Below, in pieces: positions 22,863 to 36,339 of a stretch of 64,000 nt of DNA; within the stretch, counting starts at the first letter, position 1, and every line of letters begins with the position of its first letter. The notes beneath the pieces were generated by a model. It was not told the origin of the DNA. It did no database searches and saw only the letters and a list, made by a program, of their open reading frames with translations. This stretch comes from Rotaria socialis (taxonomy: Eukaryota; Rotifera; Eurotatoria; Philodinida; Philodinidae): the NCBI GenBank assembly GCA_905331475.1, contig CAJNYU010002815.1, positions 1 to 64,000 on the forward strand, read 5' to 3'. Both the position numbers and the translations under genes were made by a program.

Positions 22863-24311
22863 CAGGTTGATCTGAATTCTCCTTCGCCATAAAAAAAAAG
22901 AGACTTCATTATCACGACCAGTATCTTACTCGCATAGAGATTGCGAATGAATTGCGAGAATGAGAGGAATGTATTATCTTTGTTTCAAAAAAAAGAAAAC
23001 AGTTTTTATTTCCTTACACATCATCTACCTAATGGTTTTATTTGTTTTATTTAGTTGGCAGCACTGCAACATGCTGTTGAAATCAATATAAAAGATATAA
23101 TACCATTGTTGAACAAACATCGCAAACAAATTTAAACATCGTTATTGTTATGCTGATTCTTACAAAGGACAACTGATTTATTTTCAACGCTCAATCAGCA
23201 CGAAGAATCGTACCGCATTTATTCTTTTGTTTCTTCGAAAATTTCTACATGTATTAAGTAAACCTAATGTAAATTTTTCATGTCAAGCGTGACATTAAAG
23301 ATCCAGTGCTTTCGATATAATTTTAAATTAAAAACAAAAAGTTTTATTATGAAAACAAAGATAAAAATAGTGTTCCTTCTACGTATGAGTCACGCATGCT
23401 CTCCATTTTTCTCTTCTTTCCTCCCTTGACTTCTTGTATAACTTGATATGTTGTCAGAGGGGTCATAAGTCGTTTCTTTCGTGCAATTAATAGCAGATAT
23501 ACTTCTCATCAGTGACATCTATTTTTATTTTTTCCCTATGAATATTTTCTCAAGAGTTTTTATATAATATGATCAAGGATGGACAACCTAACATTATTCT
23601 AATAAGCTAATTTCTAGCTGATATCATTTTACTAAGAATGCATCTTGAAGGAGGCTTGTTTCCAGAGAGACTGACATGAAAGTGTATGAACGAGTAGCAT
23701 CAGCTACGCGTTCTTCACAACCTTTATTTGCCAATGTTCATAAAATATTGATCTGTCACAAGAACATGTCGCCTGTATTCAATATGAAGAAGTTGTGTGA
23801 ATTGAGAAAGAGCTTATTTCTATAGGTTGAATCAAGATTACCGCTAGTGTTTTAACATCAAATTGATGAACAAATACTTAATTTTATTATTGAAATAACA
23901 TAAAAGTAAAATATAAATTATAAATGATACAAGAATGTTTGTTAGTGCATTAAGTAATACAAAAATAAAAATAAAAATAATTTCAAAAAAGATAAAAAAT
24001 ATTGGCGTATTATGATTTTTTCTTGCGTGGAATACTCTAAATGAAAATAATTCTAATGAATTGCATTTTTAGGATTGCTTAAAATCAATCTAACTTGACT
24101 TGATGCACTTGGTGATAATGTACGTGTGTTTGTAGTCTGTTGTTCTGGTTTTCTCTTAGTTGATCATGTAATTGTTCTTGCTCTATTTGAATTCTATTCT
24201 GCAAAAGAAAAAGTAGAGAAAGAATTCTTTTGAATTATAAGCCGAAAGTTTAGGTGCCTCATGTGAAGTAGTTATTACTTTTAAATTTGTAGAAAGACCA
24301 ATTAGCGACCA
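22863..24311. other. intergenic region 3' of the GH5 gene
   Basis: Holds a possible alternative last exon of the GH5 gene (23055-23135). The rest shows no supportable gene. On the minus strand around 24060-24195 there is a short exon-like stretch after a TTTTGCAG acceptor, possibly connected with the remnant at 24312-24726. Confidence 0.35.
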
Positions 24312-24726
24312 CTAATTTTGAAATGGATTTGATCCAAATAATGGATGTAACGATGATGATATAAGACTCTTGATTGTACTGCTGCAAACATTAGATAAAC
24401 ATGATGTAGATTGATAACAATAGCTAGGTTCAATATCAATCGATACACTCATGAGATTCGATTGACTTTCATTATCATTTAAACAATAATGTTTTGCTGA
24501 ACTAATATAACCAGCAGCATGCTATATTATTAAATGAAAGTACGCAAAGTAATAGATATAGAAAAACAATAAAGTTAATGCTGGCATTATCATCATAAAT
24601 AAAGTCAAGTGCAACTTCATCATCATGAGCATCATTGTCCTCACAATCATCGTCACAATTAAAATCTTTTGCATTCTCTATTTGATTATCATATTTTGTA
24701 TCATCAAAATAATCATCTTCAAAATA
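24312..24726 (-). pseudogene. possible gene remnant, acidic then Ser/Cys-rich (two exons)
   Basis: Minus-strand stretches 24726-24568 and 24521-24312 join in phase across a 46-bp GT-AG intron into 122 open codons. The first is strongly acidic (EDDYFDD, FNCDDDCEDNDAHDDE); the second is Ser/Cys-rich and ends FGSNPFQN. A TGA stands directly upstream and there is no start codon, so this is either an internal piece whose upstream splice I missed or a decayed gene. I do not recognise the family. Confidence 0.35.
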
Positions 24727-25052
24727 TCATTTGTTAATTGTGATGTTATCTGAAAGGAAGAATTCCGTTGTCTACCAGAAAAATTATTCATCAAAACAAT
24801 GTTTATGAATTTACCTGGATCCTTGTAGGATTTGTACATTAATCAATGAAACAATAGTAACTGTTAAATAATCACCAAATTCAATTAAATCTTAAAGTTC
24901 ATTTGATTTGACAAATATGAAAGCAAATAATATACTATTGTAATATTTCTGGTGAAAATCTGAAATAAATTGACCAAGATAATCGAATCAGTTTTAATAA
25001 ATAAATATTGAAAAAAATAGATTAGAATACAATGTGATAAACCGCAGCAGTT

Positions 25053-26224
25053 GCAGAATGCTTACGCAGCAGAATTCAGAATTCTGTAAACTTATAATAT
25101 TTTTAAACAAATCAATGCTTATAGAATAGAATTCTATAGAATTCTATATCGGCAAGATTAAAGTATATCACTTTTGCTCTTCATATGATATTAGAATTCT
25201 ATTGTAACTTGTTTCAATTCTGCTCAGAATTCTATAGAATGTTAGGGTAAAGGAATATGTTTTGTGTAAACAAATGCGTTGGATATGTTGTTCGTTCGGC
25301 ACAAATTCGGAGGATTAAAGTTGTTTTCGTAAATTTTATGGATAGAGGATAGATTTTATACGAAATGAAGGCAATCTAAAACGTCTAGTTTAATTGAAAA
25401 CATCGACACTTCTAATTTATTTCAAACTTACTGATGTCTCTGGTAAACGTGAAATTTATACACACCAATGTTCTGCGCGCGGATCTTTCTGTTTCAAAAT
25501 CAGACTGGCAGAACATAGTGCGTCAATTCAAAGGCAGCTTTCCAAGTTATTGATAATATAAAAAACTGTTTGTATAACTGTTTAAGTGTTTTTGTAAGAT
25601 AAGCTATGTGTAGTTTTATTAAAATGAAATGAATGAAATTACAAAGATACGAAACAGCTTGTTCATTAAATAGCTTGTTTAATTCTACAATCCCGACTTT
25701 AGCGTGTACAAAATATTTCATTCTCAATAATGCATGATATTGTTCCATGTTTCATATACATGCCAATGTAAATGTTTCTTCTTTTCTCTCGTTTCATGAT
25801 GTAATCATAATCAACTATCTTCGATGTGTATGAATTTATTTTCTAAACATGTATGATTAAAAAAAGAAATCTAGAGATGAACAAACAACCATCGTTATAT
25901 CAACATCTTTTTACAAGCATACTCCTCAACAGTTGACTACAATAAATCACCCAAAACCTTTCATTTTTAAATAAGCATTTGAGCTTTGTATTCTGCTACT
26001 ACCGATAGAATTCTATTTTATATTCTGCTGGTCTTTTTAACTTCTCCATAAGCATTCATTCTAGTTATCTTTGTTTTGGATTTTTATACTGAGTTGGTTA
26101 TAATTCTGCTTCTACCGATAGAATTCTATTTTCCACGTATGGTAGTGCGTTTGTCTATATTATGCTACTTTTTCGCTATGTACGAAATAACAAAATTCTG
26201 AATTCTGCTGGTTAGGCATTCTGC
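25053..26224. mobile_element. non-autonomous TIR element with GAATTC subterminal repeats
   Basis: Terminal inverted repeats of about 37 bp: the left begins GCAGAATGCTTACGCAGCAG then AATTCAGAATT, and the right ends with its near complement (CTGCTGGTTAGGCATTCTGC). Near both ends ATAGAATTCTAT and related palindromes repeat (for example 25130-25150, 25190-25240, 26005-26025, 26115-26135). No transposase frame. The build resembles the GAGTACTC element but uses a different palindrome. Target duplication not resolved. Confidence 0.65.
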
Positions 26225-27016
26225 AGGCCCTCATAAACTGACTACAATTTCACCATAAAACTTTGTCACTTTGTTCAAAACTGACCACCACGATTGTGAA
26301 AATTACAGAGGGCGACACAAATGAATTGTTTTCCGCCCAAAAATCAAGTTTACAGGTATCTCCGGGAAAAAGAACTATACCATTCAATTGCAAATTAAAT
26401 TTAGAATTTTTTGGTACTTGAATTATAGAATAAAAGTTGTAAAGAAAACACTATATATGTAGTGCATAAGTGACGTTCGAATCTGCTCATAACAGTCTGA
26501 GTCATCTGGGTCTGGCAGTATACCAACTGTCATTTGCGTGCCGTTTGCATATGACGTTTTAGCGATGACTCATCGATCACGAATTGCTACAGAAAATGAA
26601 AAAAAAATGTCTTCATTTTAAGACTCATACGAACAATTGTGCACGTAAGCAATAGATAAAATTAGAAAAGAATTTATTTGAAATAAGAATAAATGAAGTA
26701 AATAATAAAGAATCGTAATAGCTGTAATTTAAAATTGATGAGATACAATGAGTTGGTTAGAAGTACTTTCTGTTTTGATAATTTCAATTAGTTACTGAGC
26801 TGAGAAAATATAACTAGTATATTTTCAATGTTATTTTTCAAACAATTATTATATTACCATCGAAGAGTTTCTATTTGTATTTTTTCTGACCAATCTGCAT
26901 TGTTCTTCAACAGAGAGAGAGTATTTTCGTTTTGTCATGCGAACAAACTAAATCGCTCGAGTTAAATGTTGAGATCATATTTTTTTTAGATTTTCTAAAT
27001 AGAAAAAAAGAAGAAA
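26225..27016. other. intergenic sequence upstream of the GHKL-ATPase gene
   Basis: No gene seen; likely promoter and leader of the downstream gene. Purine-rich sequence (GAAAAAAAGAAGAAA) directly precedes its ATG. Confidence 0.4.
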
Positions 27017-30000
27017 ATGAATGAAAAAAATCTTGATTCATCACTATCATCTGATGAATTATGGTTAAAAATTATTAATGAAGGTAAAGAAAATCGTGTT
27101 GAAGTCAATCAACGCATGTTAATTGATAAAATGCTGGCTCGTTATTCATCTGAATTTGTTGTTTATCGAGAATTAATTCAAAATTCTGATGATGCTCAAG
27201 CAACCTCGTTTACTCTTGAAATAACATGTGATCCATCAACAGCCACAATAAATTATGAATCAGTTAACAAAGATGACCTATCAGTAAATCAAAGAAAACG
27301 AACAAATATCTTAGGCGGAATTGGACAACTATTAAAAAATCATTGGAAATCCGATCCTACAAGTCCGAATAAAGATACAACTGATTCTTCATTAAATAGC
27401 CAACGTTCATTGGAAAATGATTTTAACAATTGTATAATAACTCAAATCCGTACAATAAACAATGGAAATATTTTTACTGAAGACGATTGGACACGAGTTA
27501 TAACAATCGCTGAAGGAAATACAAATGTGGACGCTATCGGACAATTCGGTGTTGGATTTTTTTCTGTTTTCTCCTACTCCGAACGACCTATGATTCAATC
27601 GGGGAAACATGGTTTAGCATTTTCATGGCAAAATGGGAAATCCTTAACAACATTTCGTAAAGAATTGTCTAACGACGAACAAGCCTCGACAACTTCGATT
27701 ATTCTTAAAATGAAAAATAAATTCATTTTGGAAACAAAATCGTCATTAGAAATCAATGAAATCAATGATGATGTTCATCGACCGACAAAATCAAAGAAAA
27801 ACACCATGACAAATGAAATCGTTCCGACAATGGATTTAACACAATTGAAAGCTTATTTTACAAAAGTTCTTTCATTTACGAAATTTATCGATGAATTAAT
27901 TATTAAAATCAATGGCCACACAGTTTTTCAAGTTAATAAAACAAAAAAATCTTTAGTATCCACGAAATTATCTTTAGCAGCAAAACGAATCAATAAAAAT
28001 ACTGAACATAATTTACTTCGTTTTAATTCATTTAATCAAACTGAACAAGAATTTTCTATTCAAAATGGCCCATCAATAACCTTGAATCATATCGATGTTC
28101 AAGCCCAATTAACCATTGATAAGGAATTTCATGAACAAATTCGAAATGTTCTTAAAAAAAGTTTACCATCTACTGTACATATTCAATTTTTATTTCCATC
28201 AAATAATGTTTGTTAATTTCTTTTTTTCTTACTTCGATACGATTTCCTTTTAATTTTTACTAGATACTTTTACAACAACAATGGAAAACGTTAAATAATA
28301 ATAATTTAAATAATCAAATATTAAAAGAATTAATTCCATTGAAATTTCATAACCAAGAAATTGTTCCAGCTGGTCAAATATTTATCGGTTTAGCAACACA
28401 TCAATCGACAGGCATTGGTATGCATTTGTTTAGTCATTTAATTCCAACAATTGAACGTGAAAATATTGATTTACAAGATCCATATATCTCCATTTGGAAC
28501 GAACAACTTTTAGTGTCAATAGGAAAAATTATTCGATTTATCTATGATCAAATTATTCTTGATGCTGTTAATAATATTCATCAAGATGTCAACCAACAAC
28601 TCAATCTTATTCTTTCTCCTTATGCATTTCAACCGTCAGCACCCAATAAAGATATTGGTCTGTAAAGAATTTCTTAGACAATTCTTTTGTAATTTTTTCC
28701 CTTTAAAGGTCGTATTCTTCTCGATGGTTTTTTTTCGTCACAAGAAGATATTCTTGTACCTGTGAAACGGTGTCCATCCGATAATCATCTTTCATTGATT
28801 CCGTCGACGGAAGCTTTTCTTTCAAATTCAAAACATATTCAAGCATTCCTTCCTGTTCCGCTTGTTCCATTTGAAATTTCGAAAAATAATTTTTTTAAAA
28901 TTTTAAAAGAACGCCGATGGATCGAAGAAATCGATTATGATACAATTGTAGTTAAAATTCATCAGTCCATTTTTCTATTTAGTGAATTTGTTGAATTACT
29001 TCGTTGGCTATGCAAAAATGATATGAATAATAGTAAAGTTTATATAAAACGTGTTCTTTCAAAAATTCATTATCGTGACACTCGCCAATCGCCTATTATC
29101 AAATTAGAAAATATCGAATTATATGATGCATTAAATATAAATTCTCTTCCTTTGCCACCGAATGTCTTACCGCCTGATGTTGTTGCGCATATATCTCGTG
29201 AAGATTTACAACGACGATTATCATTATCGGCCATGTCTGCGAAGACTTTAATTGAATATTATCTTATTGAAAATCAGCATCATCTTTTTCATAATGAAAA
29301 TACATCGAAAATACTTCTTAGTTTTATTTGTCAAAACTGGAATCAATTTAATGATGCTGAGTCAACTATAATAAGGAGTTTATTATCGAGTATGAAATGT
29401 ATTCCAACAAGTCAAGGTATGAAATCTCCTAATGAATCCTATATTCGATCATCAAATTTATCGTCGGATTTACCCATCATTACACTTTATATTCCACAAG
29501 TTGCAAAAGATAATAATCAACAAGAGTCAAAAGATCATCCAGTATCAACGGAGTTTCTTAAATCGATCGGTTGTCGAACAATTCACGTACCAACATTGAC
29601 AAATCCTCTACAAACTGAATCAAATGATTTACAAAAACTCGAAACTGTTATTCAAGATCTATTAAAACAGCGTAGAAATATGAGTGATACTGATCTTCAT
29701 GCATTAAAACACAATCAATGTATTACAGGTGAATTTTGTTACGCACAGTCTAAAACTTGTCAAAACTAAAGATATGAAAAACTGAGACTGAAGAAAGACG
29801 ATTCCGCACATCTATAATCAATGGTTTCCTACCCGTATGAAAATCCCCATCCCCTGTAACCCAAACTAGATAGCGAAAAACAATATTCTATAAAGTCTTT
29901 TTTATTCTTATAGGAACAACCTTAGAATCAAATGGTCAAACAAAAACTAAGTATAAACCTTGCGATCTTCATTTTCCATCAGTAGCAATTCGTCTTAAAT

Positions 30001-33000
30001 GGAATGAATTACCGATAATAGACTGGCTAGATATTGATTCTCATTCACAAGAATATTCATTTCTGAAAGAACTTGGCGTCAAAGAAGTGCCAGAATTACA
30101 TAAATTAATTGCGCGAATCGATTTTGAACATCAAGCTGGATCTAAACAAATAGTTGATTATAAATTACCGAATTCATTGGTCTTTTTTGCTGAAAAATTT
30201 CAAGTACATTATTCAAAATTATGGAAAAATGCTAAAATAAGAACACCTTTTCTTCCATCATCTGTTCCTGATGTGAATCATTCCACAGAAGTTATATTAA
30301 CAACACCTGAAACTGCTTTTAAAGGTTTGTTCTGCCTACTTTTATTTTTCGAATCTTTTCATTTTTTTGTTTCAAAAATTAGAATTAAGTCCATTATTTC
30401 CATCTTTACTTCCTGATGTCATTCGATGTTTTTCACAATATTTTAACATGGAGTTACTTGGTGTTAAAAATCATCCTACTCTACCAATGGCTTTCGAAGT
30501 TCTAATGGAAAAAAGAAATCAATTATTAACATTTCAAACAGCCTCGAAATACTTTGCTTATTTTAATAAACTCGATGGTCTCAATACAAAGTTTATTCAA
30601 AGAATTTCAACTATTCCCTTTATTCCTCTATCAGGTTTGTTGATTTCTTTTCAAATAAATAATTCATTTTTGTTTCTTCTTCAGAAAACAAATTCTACGC
30701 AAAAATATCTCAAGTATTCATTCCTACAAAAATATCTCAAGTATTCATTCCTACAAAAATTTCAACAACATCTCAAGATAATAATACTAATACTCTCGAT
30801 GATATAGCAGCACGTGGTCTCATCGATTACATAGATTATGGATCTGATGCTAATTCATTTCTTCTCAACATTGGTGTTCTTCCTTATCCATCAGCTGAAA
30901 ATCTCGCTGATTTACTCATAGAACGACAAGAAAGTTATTTTAATCAAAATAAAAATGACACGGAAGAATTAATCTCTGCTAAAGTACGTTTTTATACGAA
31001 TTGTTTGAAACAACTATCTGCTGCATCGAACGTAACACAACAATTATATGTGGAACCATTACGCAGTCGTTTAATTAATAAACCATGGTGTTTGGCCTAT
31101 CAGAGCCTTGAACGATCCGATGGAACTAAACATCAAATATTTAAAACAGCTAAACCAAGTGATATCTATCTCGATGATGATCATCAATCTGCCATTGATC
31201 TTCGACCCTTATGTGCACCTGATGAACCAGAATTAATGAAATTATATAAAAAATTTGGTGCTAAATGGATATCTGAATGCGTCAAACGAACATTGGTTCA
31301 TAGAGGTTTGGCTTTAGCATGATAATCGTGACGTTTTTTTAAAAAGAAAATTTTGTTTAGGAAAATGTGTGGTAACGGATCGAAGTAAAAAATTAGGCGA
31401 TCGAATTCATCATCGATTAGATATGTTGTTTGTTAATAATAGGGTATTCGCTTTTATCTCATTGTGTATTTCAATATTGGTTTTCGTTTAGGGAGAATCT
31501 ATGGAAAATATTGATGAAAACCGTATTGAATTATTACGAAAGCATTTCGTTATTTATGAGGCTGAAGGTATTGAATGTCAATTAACATTTCAAAATAGAA
31601 CAATTACATTGAATGTAAGAATCATGTTTTCTATTTTTATAAATTATTTACAATAGGATATTCTTTTATTTTTTTTCTAAACGACAGTCAACTGAATGTA
31701 GTTCATGTGCACTTGAATTTGATAGAAAGCAAGTTTGTCTATATATTCATAAAGATATTTCTACTCTCGATTACATTGATATTGCTACGGAATTAACACG
31801 ATTTGTCTGTAAAAAACCGCTTGATACATTAGTTCATTCAATCAGTGATAAACTTTCTTCGCCATTGGGAACTCTTAAACGGCGAGGAATTCCTGTTGAT
31901 CGATTATTGAAAAGTTCAGAACAACAACGTAATTTTCCGACATTCAATTTGTACAGAATGAAAAACACAAGAGTTTTCTTTTTCTTTTAGCGGTTAAATT
32001 ATCGTTACAAATTGAACCAAAAAAGCTCGAAGAAACTAAACCAAAGCCAGCATTGCAACAGCAAGAACAAATAATGGAACCGAAAAAACTTGAAGAGAAT
32101 AAACCAAAATCAGCATCGCAACAGCAAGAACAAATAATGGAACCGAAAAAACTCTTGCAGCAACAAGAACAACAACAATTACAAAGGCAACACCAACAAG
32201 GATCTCAAGAACAGTATCAACAAAATATACTCAATCAACGTGGACTTTTTCAAAGCTTAAAAGAGTAAGATCTATAAAATGATTGACGGAACTTTTTATT
32301 CCGAAATAGTACTACAGTCTAGACAATACAGATAAAAGACGGTGAAGAGGTAGCTACGCGAATTTCCACAAGTCTGTAACTCAAGGAGAGAAAATCATTA
32401 TTTCAAGCGAAAGATCATAGATTTTTCTTATTAAATTGTTTGTATTTAGTTTGTTGGCTCCTATGCAGTTATCAACTCCCTCTGCAGCCCTCCCCCCACC
32501 TCCGCCAACTGCTACAAATCCTAAAGCGGGATCTGTTGAAAATATTTCCAGTACCATTGAACGTACACCTATTGAAAATTTTGGACAATTTAAATCTGAA
32601 GATGATGCTGATATCGAAAAAATGATTCGAACAAGTCGTCCGTATTCTCAGATGGAGTTCAATCAGCGTGAACATTCGAAAACTGAAAATAATAGTTCAT
32701 GTGAATATGTTCCAGCTACAAATATGATTCGTTACGATAAACTTCTGCATGGAATTCCGCTTTATATTGACCGAAATGTAAAATTAACGAATATTATGAT
32801 TGAACAGGGTAAACAATTGGCTTGGGTATTAGCTAGTCTTGCCCAACAAGTATTTAATGTACCTGTACAGACAATGCATCTTTTTCGTGATATTGATAGT
32901 GGTAAAACAAAATATGGAATTTTTAGATTCAAATTTTATGTTTTCTTCTTTTACTATTCTAGCTCGAATCGCTTTTAATACTAACGGTGCCTTATTCTTT

Positions 33001-33255
33001 AATCTTCGTTATTTTGAACAAGTATTTTTCGATGATCTAAGGTATTATCTTGAAAATTCGACACCATCATTACCATCATCAACTCCGATTGTTCGCAAGA
33101 TCGCTAATTTCTATTATATGATAGCTTGTCATGAATTATCACATAATATTGATTCAAATCATGATTTACATTTTATTGATTGTTTTGAAAAAGTGTCTGT
33201 TCGATTTATGGATGCAAAAGATGCATTTCTATCTACATTCTCTTTGCAATTCTAA
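27017..33255 (+). CDS. large GHKL-ATPase protein of DUF3684/sacsin-like type with C-terminal HExxH (12 exons)
   Basis: Exons 27017-28207, 28264-28657, 28709-29728, 29914-30324, 30383-30634, 30685-31305, 31361-31443, 31492-31614, 31688-31928, 31991-32264, 32450-32901, 32963-33255 join in phase to 1784 residues. The N-terminal HSP90-like ATP-binding fold shows the N box RELIQNSDDAQA (about residue 51) and the G box IGQFGVGFFSVFSYSERP (about 174). The middle is unassigned. A Gln-rich linker repeats QQQEQIMEPKKL (about residues 1450-1540). The end has MIACHELSHNID (about residue 1741), a HExxH zinc-peptidase-like motif. Length and order match fungal DUF3684 proteins as I remember them; sacsin and NO VEIN share only the ATPase. 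A chaperone-like role is inference. A 27-bp in-frame tandem duplication (30701-30754) doubles KISQVFIPT. All splice sites are intact. Confidence 0.85.
30701..30754 (+). repeat. 27-bp tandem duplication in coding sequence
   Basis: Two identical copies of a 27-bp unit starting AAAAATATCTCAAG follow directly on each other in exon 6 of the GHKL-ATPase gene, doubling nine residues in frame. The perfect identity suggests it is recent. Confidence 0.85.
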
Positions 33256-35442
33256 TTATTATTTTTTTAAATTGTTATTTACTATTATGCGAAATTTACT
33301 GAATAAAAATCGAGAAAACAGTTGCATTTCCGAGAATTTAACTTGAACTGTTAATCAATTCTATAGAAGACACTAAGGATGTAAGTAGCCTGAGCGGAAG
33401 CACATTTGATCAATATTTTATTTTTTTCAATTGTACTTATGGCAATAATTGACGGGCGTAAACCTTTTAAGGGCACATTATTGCAAATTAGATATCAATC
33501 TCTGTACGGTAAGAAGTTTAGAAAATTCAATGGCACTAGTTCATAGGGAACTTTCTGTATACTGCTCAATTGTGGTTAGCTATCAGTAATGGAATTGGTT
33601 CAGTTGTTTGAAGAAAGTCAGAATAGATTTTATGCATACTCTAAATTATCGCACAGGATTTATGACGTCCTCTATAGATATCTTTTTTTTCTAGTATTTG
33701 AGATTTTATATTAATATAAATTTCTGAAGTATCATTAATGATTAGTGAGCATAAGGAAACACATTTAATACAGATCATTGACTAAATGAGAAAAATTTCA
33801 AGAGGATATTGCTGCTTCAATAAAAAAATGACTTTTTCCACATCTACTTGTATGATTTCAGTATCATCAAAAATTTTAGATCACAATAATTTTTTAAAAC
33901 GTGGTTAGATCTCTGTATATGAATTTTGTTTTGATATACTTCTTGGTAATTAAAAATGGATTTATTTGAAAATTTGTAATAAAACTTCAATAGATTTTAA
34001 TCTGGTTCTAAATTAAGAAATAACATTGATTTAAAGGATTTTGCTCGTTATCATGTATCGCGGAGGTATTACATTTTATGGGTTACATAGAATATATGGA
34101 AAGTAGAAAGAAAAAATTTATAGGTCATGGTTTCGTATGTTTTGCATTAAATTACTTTTATAAAGCTATCTCTTTCTTGATCTGTATTAAGAAATGTAAT
34201 ACGAAATCCAATGTGTAGTTTTTGAATGTCTTGTGGAAATCATGTGTATATTTTGATAACTATTTATTTTACTTGGAAATGCTACCGATGAACTAGCGAA
34301 ATGATTGTTCAAAATATGGTGGTGATCATATAGATCAATATAATTCAACATGAGGATGCCTCTGACTTTATGAATAACTTGAGTTCTCTTTTCATCTGTA
34401 TGCTCATCATCATGATGCCATCTGTGAAATCGAAGATTCTTTATTTCCCAATAAAGGTTTATTTCAGAGTAGTTCATACTACTGATGGATTATGATAACT
34501 ACCCAACTAATAGCATCGTGTGGAGTGTACTTATTCTTTTCCGGATGTAAAAAGCCGTCGAGGTGTCAATCATAATATTTCAAAGAGATTTTGTTTGCAT
34601 AATTGACAGCAATAGTAACGGTATTATTTATTAAAATTATGAATATTTGCGGTCAATTTTGAAACTTTCTGTTCGAAACTAATTATGCAATGTAGAACAA
34701 TAGTTAATAGTGATTCAGATGACCATGTAGAGTTTTTCGCTACCATCCAATGATTTTAAAGAGCAATACAAAATAAAATGTTCATCATCAGAATCTCTAG
34801 ATCAGTAGTGTCGAACTTGAAACTTGAATTAAGTTGAAAATAGAAAAGTTCAACTTTCAATTGAATTCAAGTTTCAAGTTTGACATATATGAAAGAGACA
34901 GTGCACACCTTTATCTGCACATAGACACACCATTACAGCACCAAATTCAATCACATCCACAGCCTAATTCGATTTCTATCTAGTCAAAATGCTAATTGAC
35001 TTATAATGAATTTAACTTTGAAATAAAAATGAGAGATATTTTGAAAAAAATTTGACATACTAAATTTGTATGTAATGCCTCAGAATCTAAATATTTTGAT
35101 TAATTTGCATAGGAAAATCATTGATTGCAATGATTCATTAGTTTTCTTTGAATTCAAAATATTTCCTTTTCGACCAATTTAATGCATAATGTTATCTCCA
35201 ACAGGCTGGTTAAATATTCATTAGTATTATTCTGTTGATTCGAAATTCATGTTGTTCGTCTGCTAATGGCGATTATTAACTTCTTTTTGTCGCTAGGCGT
35301 AATCACAGAACAATAGAATGAAATGTTTCTTTTTCATTGCCGTCTATTAAACTATCTCCTATATAAATAAGACGGAACAAGTAAAATTTATATTCAACCA
35401 ATATATTCATTATTGACTCTTTACATTACAGAACGTCTAAAT
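33256..35442. other. gene-free region
   Basis: About 2.2 kb with no supportable gene. It contains the long hairpin at 34809-34885, listed separately. Confidence 0.45.
34809..34885. repeat. long hairpin
   Basis: The 22-bp arms TGTCGAACTTGAAACTTGAA.. (34809-34830) and ..TTCAAGTTTCAAGTTTGACA (34864-34885) pair with one mismatch, and inner AAGTTGAA/TTCAACTT sequences extend the stem. No flanking duplication noticed. It may be a very short fold-back element. Confidence 0.6.
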
Positions 35443-36335
35443 ATGGCATTTTCTCTTCTTACTAACAATGTTGATTTGAAGTATGTCAACATAACATGCG
35501 AATTTCATACTATTTCGAACGAGGCAATGGAAACCATCAAATGTGCACATGAATGTGTCTTTGAAAATGTTCAACCATCTAATGAACAAAAAACTCAGAG
35601 TAAGAATTTACTTTTCCCTTATTTATCTATACAATTTTTTGAAAATTTAGATAGTCAATCATATCATAGCTACAACTTTTAATCCTGATGAATGTTGAAA
35701 GTACTACATCATTAGAGTCTGAGTTTTTTACAGTATGGGTCAATGGAAAAGTGAGTCAAAATATTTACATTTTCTTATCTAAATCACATTATTCTAGGTG
35801 CACTCACTGATATCACACATATAGAGCAAGGTAGTGATTTAAACGGATCTATGTCTCTTCGAAAAATGTAAGTATATCAAACTCAATATTTGTTTGTATT
35901 CTGCATGCATTTTTTTGTTCGTTCCATTGAGCAGAAAGGCCACACTCAATCATGAAATCGAAAAAGCTCGCCAAACAATCAATATTTGTTTGTAAATGCC
36001 CAGGTGAAAAACACACGGTCGTAAACCGCAAGAAACAATAGGTATGCTTTAGCATTATTGACTTTGCACGATCGTATACGAGCTCAATGCGCAGGAATCG
36101 TAAACGACCGTTTTTGTCTCCATATAGTGTCGTATTTCGCCGTAAACGACCATGCTTGTTTGACCTGGGCGGTGGTAAGACAATTTTTTACTGTTTTGTA
36201 AGTATTTAACGTTGCGTCTTATTTAGTAATTGATAACTAAATGACCCGACACGACATCTATTTTTTCAGGATGGCAACGACTCTCCCCCATCATTTAGTC
36301 AATGAAATGCTATTGTTTCATCGTTCATCAGGGTA
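35443..36335 (+). CDS. possible small multi-exon gene, unrecognised
   Basis: An ATG at 35443 opens 52 codons (MAFSLLTNNVDLKY...) to a GTAAGA donor at 35600. Further exon-like pieces with plausible splice borders occur at about 35799-35868 (ALTDITHIEQGSDLNGSMSLRK, donor GTAAGT) and about 36271-36332 after a TTTTTTCAG acceptor. A MITE (35998-36170) lies in the last putative intron. I cannot fix every junction or name a family. It could be a real small gene or a remnant. Confidence 0.3.
35998..36170. mobile_element. short MITE (173 bp)
   Basis: Ends are imperfect inverted repeats: GCCCAGGTGAAAAACACACG.. on the left and ..CATGCTTGTTTGACCTGGGC on the right, sharing GCCCAGGT, GGTCGT and AAAC blocks. 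The inside repeats CGTAAACGACC-like motifs. Class unresolved. Confidence 0.55.
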
Positions 36336-36339
36336 ATAA

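Noticed and set aside
25500..25748. 82-codon minus-strand frame inside the GAATTC element as a transposase
   Set aside because: Too short, with no DDE, HTH or zinc motifs.
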